NCBI RefSeq assembly: GCF_023703375.1
Contig: NZ_JAMQGO010000006.1
Span: forward strand, 148,165 to 212,164
Direction: 5' to 3'
Length of the DNA stretch: 64,000 bases
Source: Lutimaribacter degradans
Lineage (GTDB): Bacteria; Pseudomonadota; Alphaproteobacteria; Rhodobacterales; Rhodobacteraceae
Positions 8,992 through 20,517 of the stretch are shown piece by piece. The notes under the pieces were generated by a model. The model was not told the origin of the DNA, made no database searches, and worked only from the letters and a program-made list of their open reading frames with translations. The translations under genes were made by a program, and so were the position numbers. Position 1 is the stretch's first letter. Every line of letters begins with the position of its first letter.

Positions 8992-9744
8992 ATGCATCTG
9001 GATGTGCAGGATCTGCGTAATTTCTACTACCGCAGCAGCTTGGGGCGCGCGGCCCAGAAAACTGTCAGAAACGCCGTGCTTGAGCTCTGGCCCGAGGCGC
9101 AGGGCCAGACGGTCGTGGGGTTCGGTTTTGCCGTGCCGCTGTTGCGCCCCTACCTGAAAGACGCGCGCCGGGTGATCGGGTTGATGCCCGGGCCGCAAGG
9201 CGTGATGCCCTGGCCCGCCGGTCAACCCAATGTCAGCGTGCTATGCGAAGAAACGCTGTGGCCGCTGGAAACGGGACATGTGGACAGGTTGCTGTTGATG
9301 CACGGCTTGGAGACCAGTGAGAATCCAACCGCGCTGCTCGATGAGTGTTTCCGCGTGCTTGGGCCGGGCGGCAAGGCGTTGTTCATCGTGCCGAACCGCG
9401 GCGGGTTGTGGTCGCGCAGCGACCGCACGCCCTTTGGCTACGGCCGCCCTTACACGCTGAGCCAGATCGAGGCGCAGCTCAAGCGCCACCATTTTCTGCC
9501 CGAACGCCATGTCACGACCTTGCACCAGCCGCCCAGCCAGCGGCGGTTCTGGCGCAAGACCGCGGGGTTCTGGGAAACCGCCGGGCGCCGCTTGCCGTTG
9601 GCCTTGGCGGGCGGCGTGCTGATTGTCGAGGCCAGCAAGCGCGTTCATGCGCCAACCAGTGGCCTGACCGAGGCGGTACGTCGCCCCCTGGGGGTGCTCG
9701 ATGGTCTGGGCAAGCCGGTTACCGGCAGGCGATCGGAGCTTTGA
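8992..9744 (+). CDS. Class I SAM-dependent methyltransferase-like protein
   Basis: A 250-residue protein of the Methyltransf_11 type: an alpha helix, the nucleotide loop region [15 protein letters not shown], then [55 protein letters not shown], which is the typical post-motif III segment. The glycine-rich motif I is degenerate (GFGFAVP in place of GxGxG), so activity is uncertain. The roughly 70-residue C-terminus is basic. The substrate is unknown. It is divergent from gloB, and gloB plus this gene is a recurrent neighbourhood in Rhodobacterales as far as I recall. Confidence 0.75.
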   Translation: MHLDVQDLRNFYYRSSLGRAAQKTVRNAVLELWPEAQGQTVVGFGFAVPLLRPYLKDARRVIGLMPGPQGVMPWPAGQPNVSVLCEETLWPLETGHVDRLLLMHGLETSENPTALLDECFRVLGPGGKALFIVPNRGGLWSRSDRTPFGYGRPYTLSQIEAQLKRHHFLPERHVTTLHQPPSQRRFWRKTAGFWETAGRRLPLALAGGVLIVEASKRVHAPTSGLTEAVRRPLGVLDGLGKPVTGRRSEL

Positions 9745-10050
9745 ACAGGCCCGCCCCGTGTGATAGCGTTAACGAAATCGGGGCAGGGATGTCCGAGGAA
9801 TCGAAAAACCTGCGACCAGTTCGTAAAAAATGTTGCACAAGAAATGCGCAGAATGGGCCGAACTTTCGCTAAGTAATTGAAAACATGATCAAACGCTTTG
9901 TGCGAGTATGTTTTATAGCAGGTTGATAGCTTAGGATTGCTCTGCTACACCCCTGCCGAATTTCCGTGCCTTGATAACAGTCAGGCTGTGCAATCACCCC
10001 CGGGGCCTGAAGGCCATTCAAACCGGGGCCAGAATATCGGAAGGGTGGAC
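9745..10050. other. Intergenic region upstream of the ATP synthase operon
   Basis: About 306 bases with no convincing gene. It holds the candidate atp promoter (see 9923-9951). A 27-codon open frame at 9789-9872 follows GGGGCAGGG and has a start codon, but its lysine/arginine-rich peptide matches nothing I recognise, so I do not call it a gene. The stretch is more AT-rich than its flanks, as expected for a promoter region. Confidence 0.5.
9923..9951 (+). promoter_or_regulatory. Candidate promoter of atpHAGDC
   Basis: TTGATA (9923-9928), 17-base spacer, TACACC (9946-9951), the best sigma-70-like match upstream of atpH. It would start a transcript near 9958 and leave a leader of about 95 bases. 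The -10 is poor, so this needs transcript-end evidence. Confidence 0.4.
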
Positions 10051-10611
10051 GTGTCCGAACCAGCTTCGATTTCCTCCGGCATCGCCGCGCGCTATGCCAC
10101 GGCCGTCTTTGAATTGGCCAAAGAAGATAAATCCGTTGCCAAGATCGAAAAAGACCTGGACGCTCTGGAAGCCGCGCTGACCGACAGCGAAGATTTCCGC
10201 GCCCTGATCTCATCACCGATCTACTCGCGCGATGAGCAGGGCAAGGCGATCGCAGCGCTGGCCAAGAAGATGGGCCTGACCGCAGTGGTCACAAATGTGC
10301 TGGGCCTGATGGCGCAAAAGCGCCGTCTTTTCGTTCTGCCCTACATGATTTCCGCCCTGCGTGCACAGATCGCGGAAGACAAGGGCGAAGTCACCGCCGA
10401 CGTGGTAAGCGCCAAGGCCCTTACCAAGACCCAGGCCGAAAAGCTGGCGAAAACGCTGAAAGAGCGTGTGGGCAAGGATGTGAAAATCAACGCGACCGTC
10501 GATGAAAGTCTTATCGGCGGTCTTATCGTCAAAGTGGGTTCGAAGATGATCGATACCTCGATCGCTTCGAAGCTGAACTCCCTCCAGAATGCAATGAAAG
10601 AGGTCGGATAA
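10051..10611 (+). CDS. atpH: ATP synthase F1 subunit delta
   Basis: A 186-residue stalk protein linking the F1 head to the F0 b-subunits. The OSCP/delta domain begins at [24 protein letters not shown] and ends [28 protein letters not shown], the conserved C-terminal signature. I choose GTG 10051, preceded by GGAAGGG at five bases; the open frame extends upstream but that part is not delta-like. It is the first gene of a tight five-gene operon; its stop is immediately followed by the atpA start. Confidence 0.96.
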   Translation: MSEPASISSGIAARYATAVFELAKEDKSVAKIEKDLDALEAALTDSEDFRALISSPIYSRDEQGKAIAALAKKMGLTAVVTNVLGLMAQKRRLFVLPYMISALRAQIAEDKGEVTADVVSAKALTKTQAEKLAKTLKERVGKDVKINATVDESLIGGLIVKVGSKMIDTSIASKLNSLQNAMKEVG

Positions 10612-12147
10612 ATGGGTATCCAAGCGGCAGAGATTTCTGCGATCCTGAAGGACCAGATCAAGAATTTCGGTCAAGAGGCCGAGGTGGCCGAGGTTGGCCG
10701 GGTGCTGTCGGTTGGCGACGGTATTGCCCGTGTGCATGGCCTCGACAACATTCAGGCCGGTGAGATGGTCGAATTTCCCGGTGGTATTCAGGGCATGGCC
10801 CTGAACCTGGAAGCCGACAATGTCGGTATCGTGATCTTCGGCTCGGACCGTGAAATTGGCGAAGGTGACACGGTAAAGCGCACCAACTCGATCGTGGACG
10901 TGCCCACCGGCCCCGAATTGCTGGGTCGCGTCGTCGATGGCCTGGGCAATCCGGTGGATGGCAAGGGCCCGATCAAGGCGACCGAGCGTCGCGTGGCCGA
11001 CGTCAAGGCGCCGGGCATCATCCCGCGTAAATCGGTGCACGAGCCGATGGCAACCGGCCTCAAGGCCGTTGACGCCATGATCCCGATCGGCCGTGGCCAG
11101 CGCGAGCTGATCATTGGCGACCGTCAGACTGGCAAGACCGCCGTGGCGCTCGACACGATCCTGAACCAGAAAACCTACAACGACGCTGCAAAAGACGAGA
11201 GCGACAAGCTGTATTGCGTCTACGTCGCCATCGGCCAGAAGCGGTCGACCGTGGCCCAGCTCGTGAAGAAACTGGAAGAAAGCGGCGCTATCGAATACTC
11301 GATCGTGGTGGCTGCCACCGCGTCGGACCCCGCGCCGATGCAGTTCCTGGCGCCCTATGCCGCGACAGCGATGGCCGAGTATTTCCGCGACAACGGCAAG
11401 CACGCGCTGATCATCTATGATGACTTGTCGAAGCAAGCCGTGGCCTACCGCCAGATGTCGCTGCTGCTGCGCCGCCCGCCGGGCCGCGAAGCCTACCCCG
11501 GCGACGTTTTCTACCTGCACTCCCGCCTGCTGGAGCGTTCGGCCAAGCTGAACGAGGATAACGGCTCGGGCTCGCTGACCGCGTTGCCGATCATCGAAAC
11601 CCAGGGCGGCGACGTGTCGGCCTTTATTCCGACCAACGTGATCTCGATCACCGATGGCCAGATATTCTTGGAAACGGAACTGTTTTACCAAGGTATCCGT
11701 CCGGCCGTGAACACGGGTCTGTCGGTTTCGCGCGTTGGGTCGTCGGCCCAGACGAACGCGATGAAATCGGTCGCTGGTCCGGTGAAGCTGTCGCTGGCAC
11801 AGTATCGTGAAATGGCGGCATTCGCTCAGTTCGGCTCCGACCTCGACGCTGCTACCCAGCAGTTGCTGAACCGTGGTGCACGCCTGACCGAACTGATGAA
11901 GCAGCCGCAGTATTCGCCGCTGACAAACTCCGAGATCGTCTGCGTGATCTACGCCGGCACCAACGGCTATCTCGACAATATCGACGTCAAGGATGTGGGT
12001 CGTTTCGAACAAGGCCTGCTGAAACACCTGCGCGGCAAGCACCAGGGCCTGCTGGACTGGCTCACCACCGAAGACCCCAAGGTAAAGGGTGAGGCCGAAG
12101 ACAAGATCAAGGCCGCGCTGGACGAATACGCCGCCGATTTCTCGTAA
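10612..12147 (+). CDS. atpA: ATP synthase F1 subunit alpha
   Basis: A 511-residue, full-length, non-catalytic nucleotide-binding subunit of the F1 head. The P-loop [11 protein letters not shown] is near residue 170, and the family signature [17 protein letters not shown] is present. It starts directly after the atpH stop (TAA then ATG), which indicates coupled translation. Nothing unusual is seen. Confidence 0.99.
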   Translation: MGIQAAEISAILKDQIKNFGQEAEVAEVGRVLSVGDGIARVHGLDNIQAGEMVEFPGGIQGMALNLEADNVGIVIFGSDREIGEGDTVKRTNSIVDVPTGPELLGRVVDGLGNPVDGKGPIKATERRVADVKAPGIIPRKSVHEPMATGLKAVDAMIPIGRGQRELIIGDRQTGKTAVALDTILNQKTYNDAAKDESDKLYCVYVAIGQKRSTVAQLVKKLEESGAIEYSIVVAATASDPAPMQFLAPYAATAMAEYFRDNGKHALIIYDDLSKQAVAYRQMSLLLRRPPGREAYPGDVFYLHSRLLERSAKLNEDNGSGSLTALPIIETQGGDVSAFIPTNVISITDGQIFLETELFYQGIRPAVNTGLSVSRVGSSAQTNAMKSVAGPVKLSLAQYREMAAFAQFGSDLDAATQQLLNRGARLTELMKQPQYSPLTNSEIVCVIYAGTNGYLDNIDVKDVGRFEQGLLKHLRGKHQGLLDWLTTEDPKVKGEAEDKIKAALDEYAADFS

Positions 12148-12159
12148 GGAGACGAGGCT

Positions 12160-13044
12160 ATGCCAAGTCTTAAGGACCTGAAAAACCGGATCGAGTCGGT
12201 CAAATCGACCCGCAAGATCACAAAGGCCATGCAGATGGTGGCCGCCGCGAAGCTGCGGCGGGCACAGGATGCGGCCGAGTCGGCCCGCCCCTATGCTGAA
12301 CGGTTCAATGCCGTTCTGGCAGGGCTGGCGGCCTCGGTCGGCGATTCCGACAGCGCGCCCAAGCTGCTGACGGGAACCGGAAAGGATGACGTGCACCTAT
12401 TGGTCGTGATGACGGCCGAGCGCGGGCTTTGCGGCGGCTTCAACGCCAACATCGCCAAGCTGGCCAAGAACCATGCTGCCAAGCTCAAAGGGCAGGGCAA
12501 GACAGTCAAAATCCTGACTGTCGGCAAGAAGGGCCGCGACAGCATGAGGCGGGACTATGGTGACCTGTTCGTCGGTCACGTGGACCTGACCGAGGTCAAA
12601 CGAGTGGGCTACACGGACGCGCAGGGCATTGCGCGGGATATCCTGAACCGTTTTGACGACGGTGAATTCGACGTTGCAACGATCTTCTACTCGGAGTTCG
12701 TGAACGTCGTCAGCCAGATTCCGACCGCCCAGCAGATCATCCCGGCCGATTACGACACCGCGGACGAGGGCGACAGCGACGGCAGCACCACGCTGTACGA
12801 TTACGAGCCGGACGAAGAGGCCATTCTGGCCGATCTTTTGCCGCGCGGCGTGGCGACGCAGATTTTCACAGCGCTGCTGGAAAACGCGGCGTCCGAACAG
12901 GGCGCGCGCATGTCGGCGATGGACAACGCTACACGCAACGCGGGCGAAATGATCGACAAGCTGACGATCGAATACAACCGCTCGCGCCAGGCCGTGATCA
13001 CCAACGAGCTTATTGAAATCATCTCGGGCGCCGAGGCGCTCTAA
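12160..13044 (+). CDS. atpG: ATP synthase F1 subunit gamma
   Basis: A 294-residue central rotor shaft. The N-terminal helix [32 protein letters not shown] and the C-terminal helix [35 protein letters not shown] are the two halves of the rotor coiled coil and are strongly conserved. AAGGAG lies just before the ATG. It sits 12 bases after atpA and 18 before atpD. Confidence 0.99.
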   Translation: MPSLKDLKNRIESVKSTRKITKAMQMVAAAKLRRAQDAAESARPYAERFNAVLAGLAASVGDSDSAPKLLTGTGKDDVHLLVVMTAERGLCGGFNANIAKLAKNHAAKLKGQGKTVKILTVGKKGRDSMRRDYGDLFVGHVDLTEVKRVGYTDAQGIARDILNRFDDGEFDVATIFYSEFVNVVSQIPTAQQIIPADYDTADEGDSDGSTTLYDYEPDEEAILADLLPRGVATQIFTALLENAASEQGARMSAMDNATRNAGEMIDKLTIEYNRSRQAVITNELIEIISGAEAL

Positions 13045-13062
13045 GAGGACGGAGACGAATAG

Positions 13063-14487
<1,425 letters not shown>

Positions 14488-14555
14488 CCTGGGATCAGCG
14501 GGCGCCCGTCGCCGACGCGCGCCCCGGCCCGGGGACACTCGCAAGGAGAATTACG

Positions 14556-14987
14556 ATGGCAGAGACAATGCAATTCGACCTCGTCAGCCCGGAACGGCGC
14601 GTTGCGTCGCTTCAGGTGGCGGCGGTTCAGATCCCCGGCGCTGATGGCGATCTTACGGCGATGAAAGACCATGCGCCGTTGATTACCACCCTGCGTCCCG
14701 GTGTTCTGAGCGTGGACGGCCCGGACGGGGAGGCCAAGTTTGTCGTGACCGGCGGTTTCGCCGAGATCAGCAGCGCGGGCGCCAGCATCCTGGCCGAGCG
14801 GGCTGTGCCCGTCGAGGACATGACGCAAGAGATTTACCACGATATGGTCAAATCTGCGCATGAGGCTCACGCGAAGGCGCGTGAGACCTTCCAGAACGAG
14901 CCCGGCCCGGTGGATGACGCCGCAAAGTTGCTGGCAGACATGGTTGCCATGGGCGACCATATCGGGATTTCACCGCCCAACCTGTGA
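14556..14987 (+). CDS. atpC: ATP synthase F1 subunit epsilon
   Basis: A 143-residue subunit with the beta-sandwich N-terminal domain ([43 protein letters not shown]) and a short C-terminal helical part. It is the last gene of the operon and has AAGGAG upstream of its ATG. The F0 genes are not here, in keeping with the split F1/F0 operons of alphaproteobacteria. The intrinsic terminator at 15006-15041 closes the unit. Confidence 0.98.
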   Translation: MAETMQFDLVSPERRVASLQVAAVQIPGADGDLTAMKDHAPLITTLRPGVLSVDGPDGEAKFVVTGGFAEISSAGASILAERAVPVEDMTQEIYHDMVKSAHEAHAKARETFQNEPGPVDDAAKLLADMVAMGDHIGISPPNL

Positions 14988-15005
14988 TCTGGGTACCCAA
15001 GGTTC

Positions 15006-15041
15006 AAAGCCCCCGTCTTGGACGGGGGCTTTTTCATTTTT
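15006..15041 (+). terminator. Rho-independent terminator of the atp operon
   Basis: A 12-base-pair stem AAAGCCCCCGTC / GACGGGGGCTTT with a three-base TTG loop, followed by T-rich sequence (TTTTCATTTTT). It lies 19 bases after the atpC stop. Confidence 0.93.
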
Positions 15042-15103
15042 GTTCCAAAATTATGCCGAATTTGTCCAGTATGGTAGGCTGAAGGCGAAAGAGTTCAGAT
15101 CTG

Positions 15104-15454
15104 ATGAAAAAACTGGGAACGCACAGAATCGGCATCGATCAGGGCGACAATGTTCTGTTTTCCGACTACGAAGACGGCGGCGAAATGTGGACGGGCGACG
15201 GCCCGCGCGAAAGACGGAAATCCGTAGACTTCTCCGAGCGATTCTGCTCGCCGCCGGTGGTGCAGTGTTCGCTCAGTATGTGGGATGTTGATCACGCCAC
15301 GAACGTGCGCGCCGATGTCAGCGCCGAAAATATCAGCGACACCGGCTTTGACCTGGTTTTTCGAACATGGGGCAATACGCGCGTGGCCCGCGCCCGCGTC
15401 GGCTGGATGGCGATCGGCGAGGTCAGCAACGACGACGATTGGGATCTGTACTGA
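15104..15454 (+). CDS. H-type lectin domain protein
   Basis: A 116-residue protein without a signal peptide. Residues about 45-112 (FCSPPVVQCSLSMWDVDHATNVRADVSAENISDTGFDLVFRTWGNTRVARARVGWMAIG) match the H-type lectin domain, which binds N-acetylgalactosamine in snail agglutinin and Dictyostelium discoidins and also occurs as single-domain proteins in marine alphaproteobacteria. The FRTWGNTRVARARVGWMAIG end is the most characteristic part. The ligand and location are unknown. It lies between the atp terminator and the convergent prs gene, probably with its own promoter. Confidence 0.8.
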   Translation: MKKLGTHRIGIDQGDNVLFSDYEDGGEMWTGDGPRERRKSVDFSERFCSPPVVQCSLSMWDVDHATNVRADVSAENISDTGFDLVFRTWGNTRVARARVGWMAIGEVSNDDDWDLY

Positions 15455-15477
15455 CCACGCGCGATACTGCCGCGGTT

Positions 15478-16488
15478 TTACAGGATACCTTCGTAAATCG
15501 GGCCGAGCGTTTCGGTTTCGAACAGCGACGACACGCTTGTGCCATTCCAGATATTCAGGATGGCCTGCGCAAAGATCGGTGCTGTTGGCAAGATCCGGAT
15601 GTTGGATGCTGCTTTGACATTGTCTGTCGCCTCGATCGAGTCGGTGATGACAAGGGAGTTCATCACCGATTTGGTTATCCGTTCGACCGCAGGGCCCGAC
15701 AGCACGCCATGCGTGATGTAGCTGTGCACCTCGGTTGCGCCATGTGACATCAGCACTTCGGCGGCCTTGCACAAGGTCCCGGCGGTGTCGCAGATATCGT
15801 CGACGATGATACATTTCTTGCCGGAGACATCTCCGATCACAGTCATTTCCGCGATCTCGCCCGGCCTTTCACGGCGTTTGTCGACGATCGACAGCGGTGC
15901 GTTAATCCGCTTGGCAAGTTCACGTGCCCGCGCCACGCCGCCCACATCGGGGCTGACCACCATCACATCTTCCAGCGTATCCTTGAACTGGTGCAGAATA
16001 TCCAGTGCGAAAACCGGCGAGGCATAAAGGTTATCGACCGGGATATCGAAGAAGCCCTGAATCTGGGCGGCGTGGAGATCCATGGTCAGCACCCGTTCGA
16101 TTCCGGCTTCGACCATCATGTTGGCCACCAGCTTGGCGGAAATGGGCGTGCGCGCCTTCGAGCGACGATCTTGCCGCGCGTAGCCGAAATACGGGATCAC
16201 GGCGGTGATCCGCGATGCCGAAGACCGCCGCAGCGCGTCTGAAATGATCAGCAGCTCCATCAGGTTGTCATTGGCCGGGTTCGAAGTCGGCTGAATGATG
16301 AACATGTCTTCGCCGCGGACGTTTTCGTAAACTTCGACGAAAATCTCCTGGTCGTTGAAACGCTCCACGCGGGCATCGACTAGGTTTTGCGAAATGCCGC
16401 GATGCATCGACATCCGGCGGGCGATGGCGTTGGCCAGAGGCAGATTGGCATTGCCGGTGATAAGTTTGGGTTCGGTCATGGAGGGCAT
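15478..16488 (-). CDS. prs: Ribose-phosphate pyrophosphokinase
   Basis: A 336-residue enzyme that makes PRPP from ribose 5-phosphate and ATP for nucleotide, histidine and tryptophan synthesis. It has the class I Prs motifs: [28 protein letters not shown], the ATP/ribose loop [46 protein letters not shown] and the PRPP loop [15 protein letters not shown] choose ATG 16488 (MPSMTEPK); ATG 16479 is close and equally possible. Longer in-frame starts would add a non-conserved leader. It is divergent from the isomerase gene. Confidence 0.97.
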   Translation of the reverse strand: MPSMTEPKLITGNANLPLANAIARRMSMHRGISQNLVDARVERFNDQEIFVEVYENVRGEDMFIIQPTSNPANDNLMELLIISDALRRSSASRITAVIPYFGYARQDRRSKARTPISAKLVANMMVEAGIERVLTMDLHAAQIQGFFDIPVDNLYASPVFALDILHQFKDTLEDVMVVSPDVGGVARARELAKRINAPLSIVDKRRERPGEIAEMTVIGDVSGKKCIIVDDICDTAGTLCKAAEVLMSHGATEVHSYITHGVLSGPAVERITKSVMNSLVITDSIEATDNVKAASNIRILPTAPIFAQAILNIWNGTSVSSLFETETLGPIYEGIL

Positions 16489-16530
16489 GAGGACTGTTCC
16501 GGGAAAGCTGTGAATGACAGATTCGTGACG

Positions 16531-16558
16531 TTGACACTGCCTATCATCTGAATACGTT
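16531..16558 (+). promoter_or_regulatory. Candidate promoter of the isomerase/hydrolase pair
   Basis: A perfect TTGACA (16531-16536), 16-base spacer and TACGTT (16553-16558), 34 bases before the isomerase ATG. The -10 matches consensus only partly. Confidence 0.4.
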
Positions 16559-16591
16559 CGGGCAAACCTATGCATTCGGGGAGCCGCGCAA

Positions 16592-17191
16592 ATGGCCCAT
16601 GTCGATTACTTTTTCTCCACCCTATCGCCCTATTGCTACCTGGCGGGCGGCCGGTTGGAGAAAATCGCCGCACACCACGGCGCGACCATCACCTATAAAC
16701 CCTTTGACCTGGTTGCCGCCTTTCCGCGCACCGGCGGCGCCCCTGTCGATCAGCGCCACCCATCCCGCACCGCCTATCGCGCCCAAGAGCTGCCGCGCCA
16801 GGCGAAGAAACTGGGAATGCCGTTGAATTTCCAACCCGCACATTTCCCGACGAATGCAGCGCCGTCTTCTTATGCGATCATAGCGGCACAGTCGGCGGAA
16901 GGTGGCGACCTGGGGGGGCTGGTGCATGGTATCTTGCGCGCCGTCTGGGTCGAGCAAAAGGATATCGCGCAGGATGACGTGATCCGCGGTTGCCTGTCGG
17001 CCGCCGGTTTCGATCCGAGCCTGGCCGACAAGGGGCTGCTGGCAGGGGCCGAAACTTATGCTGCAAATACCGAAGAGGCCGTCACGCGCGGGGTATTCGG
17101 TGCGCCCTTTTATATCACCGACGGGGGGCAGATGTTCTGGGGGCAGGATCGGCTGGCAGACCTTGATGCCCACCTGGCGGGGGATCTGTGA
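16592..17191 (+). CDS. 2-hydroxychromene-2-carboxylate isomerase-like (DsbA family)
   Basis: A 199-residue cytoplasmic thioredoxin-fold protein of the kappa-class GST/DsbA group. [23 protein letters not shown] has the single-cysteine/serine active-site arrangement of HCCA isomerases, and the C-terminal [22 protein letters not shown] is the family cis-proline/substrate signature. The reference reaction, a glutathione-dependent isomerisation in naphthalene degradation, is unlikely to be the real role here; many bacteria have such paralogues with unknown substrates. Its TGA overlaps the next gene's ATG by one base. Confidence 0.88.
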   Translation: MAHVDYFFSTLSPYCYLAGGRLEKIAAHHGATITYKPFDLVAAFPRTGGAPVDQRHPSRTAYRAQELPRQAKKLGMPLNFQPAHFPTNAAPSSYAIIAAQSAEGGDLGGLVHGILRAVWVEQKDIAQDDVIRGCLSAAGFDPSLADKGLLAGAETYAANTEEAVTRGVFGAPFYITDGGQMFWGQDRLADLDAHLAGDL

Positions 17192-18027
17192 TGCCTGTCG
17201 ATCGGCGTGGTGGCGTGGATACGCATTGGGTGCGCATGGGGCACGGCCACCGCAAGGCCCTGTTGCTGCATTGTTCGTTGGGTCATTCCGGTGGCTGGCA
17301 GGGCGTGGCGCGGTACCTGGACGACATGCTGGACATGACGGCCTTTGATTTGCCGGGCCATGGCCGCAGCGCGGATTGGGACGGGGTCAGCGACCTGCAA
17401 ACCGTGTCGATGAACATGGCGCTGGATTTTCTGGATCCTGACCAGCCGTTGGACCTGATCGGCCACAGTTTCGGCGGTACGATTGCCCTGCGCATCGCGG
17501 TTGAGCGACCGGAACTGGTGCGCAGCCTTGTGTTGATCGAGCCGGTGTTCTTTGCCGTGGCCATGGCCGATCGGCCTGACCTGCTGGACATGCATGATCA
17601 GGACCTGGGGCCCTACTACCGCGCGATGCAGGCGGGTGAGTTGGAAGAGGCCACGCGCATCTTCAGCGGTTTCTGGGGCGATGGCCGCGCGTGGGATACG
17701 ATCCCGGCGCCGCAGCGCGCCGCCATGGTCAAGCGTATTCGCCTCGTGCATGCAGGCCACCCGCAGATCTATGGCGACAAGGCCGGTATCCTTGCCAGTG
17801 GCGCGCTTGATCGTCTGTCACATCCGACCCTGCTGATCGAGGGGGGCGACTCGCCCCCCTATGTCGCGGCCATCAATGACGGCTTGATGAAGCGCTTGCG
17901 GCGGGCCGAACGGATCGTTGTCGATGGGGCAGGGCACATGGTCCCGATCACCCACCCAGAAGAAGTGGCCGCGCAGGTGCGCGGTTTCCTTGAAAGCGTG
18001 CCCGAGAAACAGCCGGTGCTGCCCTGA
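17191..18027 (+). CDS. Alpha/beta hydrolase
   Basis: A 278-residue alpha/beta-hydrolase-fold protein. The nucleophile elbow is GHSFGG (serine near residue 94), the oxyanion-loop region is LLLHCSLGHSGGW, and DGAGHMVPITHPEEVAAQ supplies the catalytic histidine near the C-terminus. A candidate acid is in LLIEGGDSPPY. The substrate cannot be read from sequence. The ATG overlaps the isomerase stop by one base (a GTG just upstream is possible), so the two are coupled and may act on one metabolite. Confidence 0.85.
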   Translation: MPVDRRGGVDTHWVRMGHGHRKALLLHCSLGHSGGWQGVARYLDDMLDMTAFDLPGHGRSADWDGVSDLQTVSMNMALDFLDPDQPLDLIGHSFGGTIALRIAVERPELVRSLVLIEPVFFAVAMADRPDLLDMHDQDLGPYYRAMQAGELEEATRIFSGFWGDGRAWDTIPAPQRAAMVKRIRLVHAGHPQIYGDKAGILASGALDRLSHPTLLIEGGDSPPYVAAINDGLMKRLRRAERIVVDGAGHMVPITHPEEVAAQVRGFLESVPEKQPVLP

Positions 18028-18033
18028 CGCGGG

Positions 18034-19080
18034 TCAGCCTTTCGCGATCTCGACGAACTGGTCGATCTGTTTTGCGCTGATCGACCAGTCGGCCACCAGG
18101 CGGCAGGGCAGCGGTTCGTCCGGGTCGCCCTTGTTCAGGTCGCCATCCAGCACGTAATACATGGCGCCGGCCTTGTTCAGCCGCTGATGCGCGGCGCGGG
18201 GCATTTGCGCGAAGATGATATTGGCCTCCGGCTGGTGCAGCATCTCGACACCGGGTATTCCGGCCAACCCATCGGCCAGGCGCCTGCAATTGGCGTTGGC
18301 CGCGCGGGCCGACGTCAGCCACAGGTCGTCGGTCAGATAGGCCTCCATCTGGGCGGAAAGATACCGGTGCTTGGAAAACAGATGGGCGCCCCGCTTGCGC
18401 CGCAGTTCGAACTCCCACGCTTTCTCGGGGTTGAAGAAAATCACCGCCTCGACCCCGGGGCAGCCGTTTTTCGTGCCGCCGAAACTGACCGCGTCGATAC
18501 CCGCCTTCCACGTCATTTCCGCCGGGCTGCAGCCGAGCGCCACCAGGGCGTTGGCAAAGCGCGCGCCGTCCAGATGCGCCTTTTGGCCAAAGTCACGGGC
18601 GACGCCTGTCAACGCGGCCAGTTCTTCCAGGCTGTAGACGCGGCCCTTTTCGGTAACCTGCGTGATCGAGACCGGGCCACGCTGCGGCCCATGAACACCG
18701 CGGGTTTCCTCGGCGGCCATTGCCTTGTGCAGGGTGTCTGGTGTCATCTTGTCGCTGTCGCCCACAAGCGTCAGCTTGGCACCACCCATGTAGAACTCGG
18801 GTGCGTTGCACTCGTCCTCGTGGATGTGGGCCACGGGTGAGCAGAATACCGTCTGCCAGGGCTCGCTCATGCAGGCCAGAGCCAGAGAATTGGCCGCGGT
18901 GCCGGTGGCCACAAGGTAAACCGCCGCCTCTGGCGCTTCGAACAGCTCGCGAATACGGGCCCGGACACGCTCCATGATGGTGTCGGCCCCATAAGGCAGG
19001 GCATAGCCTGCGTTGGCGTCAATCAATGCCTGCATTATGGACGGATGCGCAGGCCCTGCATTGTCAGAGGCAAAAAACAT
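18034..19080 (-). CDS. Low-specificity L-threonine aldolase family (PLP enzyme)
   Basis: A 348-residue fold-type I PLP enzyme, likely cleaving L-threonine or allo-threonine to glycine and acetaldehyde. It starts MFFASDNAGPAHPSIMQAL, the conserved N-terminus; AHIHEDECNAPEFY and HLDGARFANALVALG are family motifs, and the PLP lysine lies in SFGGTKNGCPG. ATG 19080 is chosen because it overlaps the ycgN stop by one base (TGATG) and the upstream extension is not conserved. It is the last gene of the ribF-ycgN-aldolase unit. Confidence 0.92.
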   Translation of the reverse strand: MFFASDNAGPAHPSIMQALIDANAGYALPYGADTIMERVRARIRELFEAPEAAVYLVATGTAANSLALACMSEPWQTVFCSPVAHIHEDECNAPEFYMGGAKLTLVGDSDKMTPDTLHKAMAAEETRGVHGPQRGPVSITQVTEKGRVYSLEELAALTGVARDFGQKAHLDGARFANALVALGCSPAEMTWKAGIDAVSFGGTKNGCPGVEAVIFFNPEKAWEFELRRKRGAHLFSKHRYLSAQMEAYLTDDLWLTSARAANANCRRLADGLAGIPGVEMLHQPEANIIFAQMPRAAHQRLNKAGAMYYVLDGDLNKGDPDEPLPCRLVADWSISAKQIDQFVEIAKG

Positions 19081-19532
19081 CAGGTGGGCTCCTCGATTAT
19101 GTGATCTTCCCAATCGTCGTCGTCGATTTCGAATTCTGGCACGGTACGGGCCTGCATGGAAACGCCCGCGCGGTGCACGCTGTCCGGATCGCCCGAGAGC
19201 AGCGGATGCCAATCAAACAAAGGCTGACCCTGCCAAAGCAGCTTGTAGGCACAGGTTTCGGGCATCCAGTACAAGTTCCGATCCATGTTGCCGGGCTTGA
19301 GAACGATGCATTCGGGCACGAATTGATGACGTATCTGGTACTGGCTGCACCGACAGGTCGCATCGTCGAACAGGCGGCAGGCGACATTAGTCAGCGCCAC
19401 CTCGCCGGTGTCTTCGTCTTCTAGCTTGTTCATGCAGCATTTGCCGCAGCCGTCGCACAGCGCCTCCCACTCGGCATGGGTCATCCGTTCCAGCGGCACG
19501 GTTTCCCAGAAGCGTGGGCGCAGCGACGTCAT
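19080..19532 (-). CDS. YcgN family cysteine-cluster protein
   Basis: A 150-residue protein of the UPF0260/YcgN family (CxxCxxCC zinc or iron cluster type). The cysteines are in CDGCGKCCMNK, ACRLFDDATCRCSQY and PECIVLKPG, with a later CAYKLLWQGQPLFDWHPLLSGD. Function is unknown. The ATG at 19532 overlaps the ribF stop (ATGA), and its own stop overlaps the aldolase start, so the three genes are translationally chained. Confidence 0.9.
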   Translation of the reverse strand: MTSLRPRFWETVPLERMTHAEWEALCDGCGKCCMNKLEDEDTGEVALTNVACRLFDDATCRCSQYQIRHQFVPECIVLKPGNMDRNLYWMPETCAYKLLWQGQPLFDWHPLLSGDPDSVHRAGVSMQARTVPEFEIDDDDWEDHIIEEPT

Positions 19533-20467
19533 AGCGCGCCAAGGATGTCGCGGGCGCGGCCGCAATCTGCATCCATCTGGGCGATCAGCGCATCGAGACC
19601 GTCAAAGTTTTCTTCGGGGCGCAGAAACTCGACCAGCCCAATCGACAGTTCCGCACCGTAAAGGTCACCGGAGAAATCGAAAATGAAGGTTTCCAGGTTG
19701 GGGCGCTCGCCATTGAACATCGGTCGCACGCCGATGGATGCCGCGCCGTGATAGGCGCCCTTGTGCGGCCCGTCCAGAACGTCGACCAGCACGGCATAGA
19801 CGCCGAAACGAGGCGGGTGCAGCCCGTCTATCGACATGTTCGCGGTGGGATAGCCCAGCTCCCGGCCACGCTGTTCGCCGCCGATCACGGCACCGTCGAT
19901 GCGGTGCCAGTGGCCCAGCATGGCAGCCGCGTCGCGCGGGCGGCCTTCGGCCAGCGCATTGCGGATCGCGGTCGAGGAAACCTCGCCCTGTTCGCCGGCA
20001 ATCAGCTTGGCAACCGTCACGCCGAAACCCATTTGCCGGCCAAACCTTTGCAGGTCGTCCGCGTCGCCCGCACGGCCCTTGCCGAAACAGAAATCGGCCC
20101 CGACAACGACGTGGCGCAGGCCGAGGCCATCGTGAATCACGTTGCGTGCGAAATCCTCGGGAGAGAGGCTGGCCAGGGCGGCGTTAAACTTCAATTCGTA
20201 CAGCCGTTCAATTCCCAGCTTTTGCAGCCGGTGTGCGCGGGCCTCGGGGCCCATCAGACGAAAGGGCGGGGCATCGGGTGCGAAATACTGGCGCGGGTGT
20301 GGCTCGAACGTCATCACGCCCAGCGGTGCGCCGATGGCATCGCCGGCGGCGCGGGCCTGGTCTATCACCGATTGGTGGCCCATGTGCACGCCGTCGAAAT
20401 TACCGATGGCTGCGCTGGCACCCCGGTCTTCCTCGGCCACGAATGTATAGTCGCGGATGATACGCAT
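19529..20467 (-). CDS. ribF: Bifunctional riboflavin kinase / FAD synthetase
   Basis: A 312-residue enzyme that converts riboflavin to FMN and then FAD. The N-terminal nucleotidyltransferase domain has IGNFDGVHMGHQ, the family (T/N)FDGVHxGH signature, and a later TEQGEVSSTAIRNAL-like segment (EQGEVSSTAIR). The C-terminal flavokinase domain has LGYPTANMSIDG and the catalytic NLETFIFDFSGDLYG. ATG 20467 is chosen as the conserved MRIIRDY start. It is the first gene of a three-gene chain with ycgN and the aldolase. Confidence 0.96.
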   Translation of the reverse strand: MRIIRDYTFVAEEDRGASAAIGNFDGVHMGHQSVIDQARAAGDAIGAPLGVMTFEPHPRQYFAPDAPPFRLMGPEARAHRLQKLGIERLYELKFNAALASLSPEDFARNVIHDGLGLRHVVVGADFCFGKGRAGDADDLQRFGRQMGFGVTVAKLIAGEQGEVSSTAIRNALAEGRPRDAAAMLGHWHRIDGAVIGGEQRGRELGYPTANMSIDGLHPPRFGVYAVLVDVLDGPHKGAYHGAASIGVRPMFNGERPNLETFIFDFSGDLYGAELSIGLVEFLRPEENFDGLDALIAQMDADCGRARDILGAL

Positions 20468-20517
20468 GGGCGCAGGGTTAGCCGCGCGTGCAAGATGGTG
20501 CAAGCGGCGAAAGTTGC

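Noticed and set aside
9789..9872. 27-codon open frame upstream of atpH
   Set aside because: It has a start and a G-rich site but no hydrophobic or conserved feature and lies just upstream of the presumed atp promoter; chance is likely.
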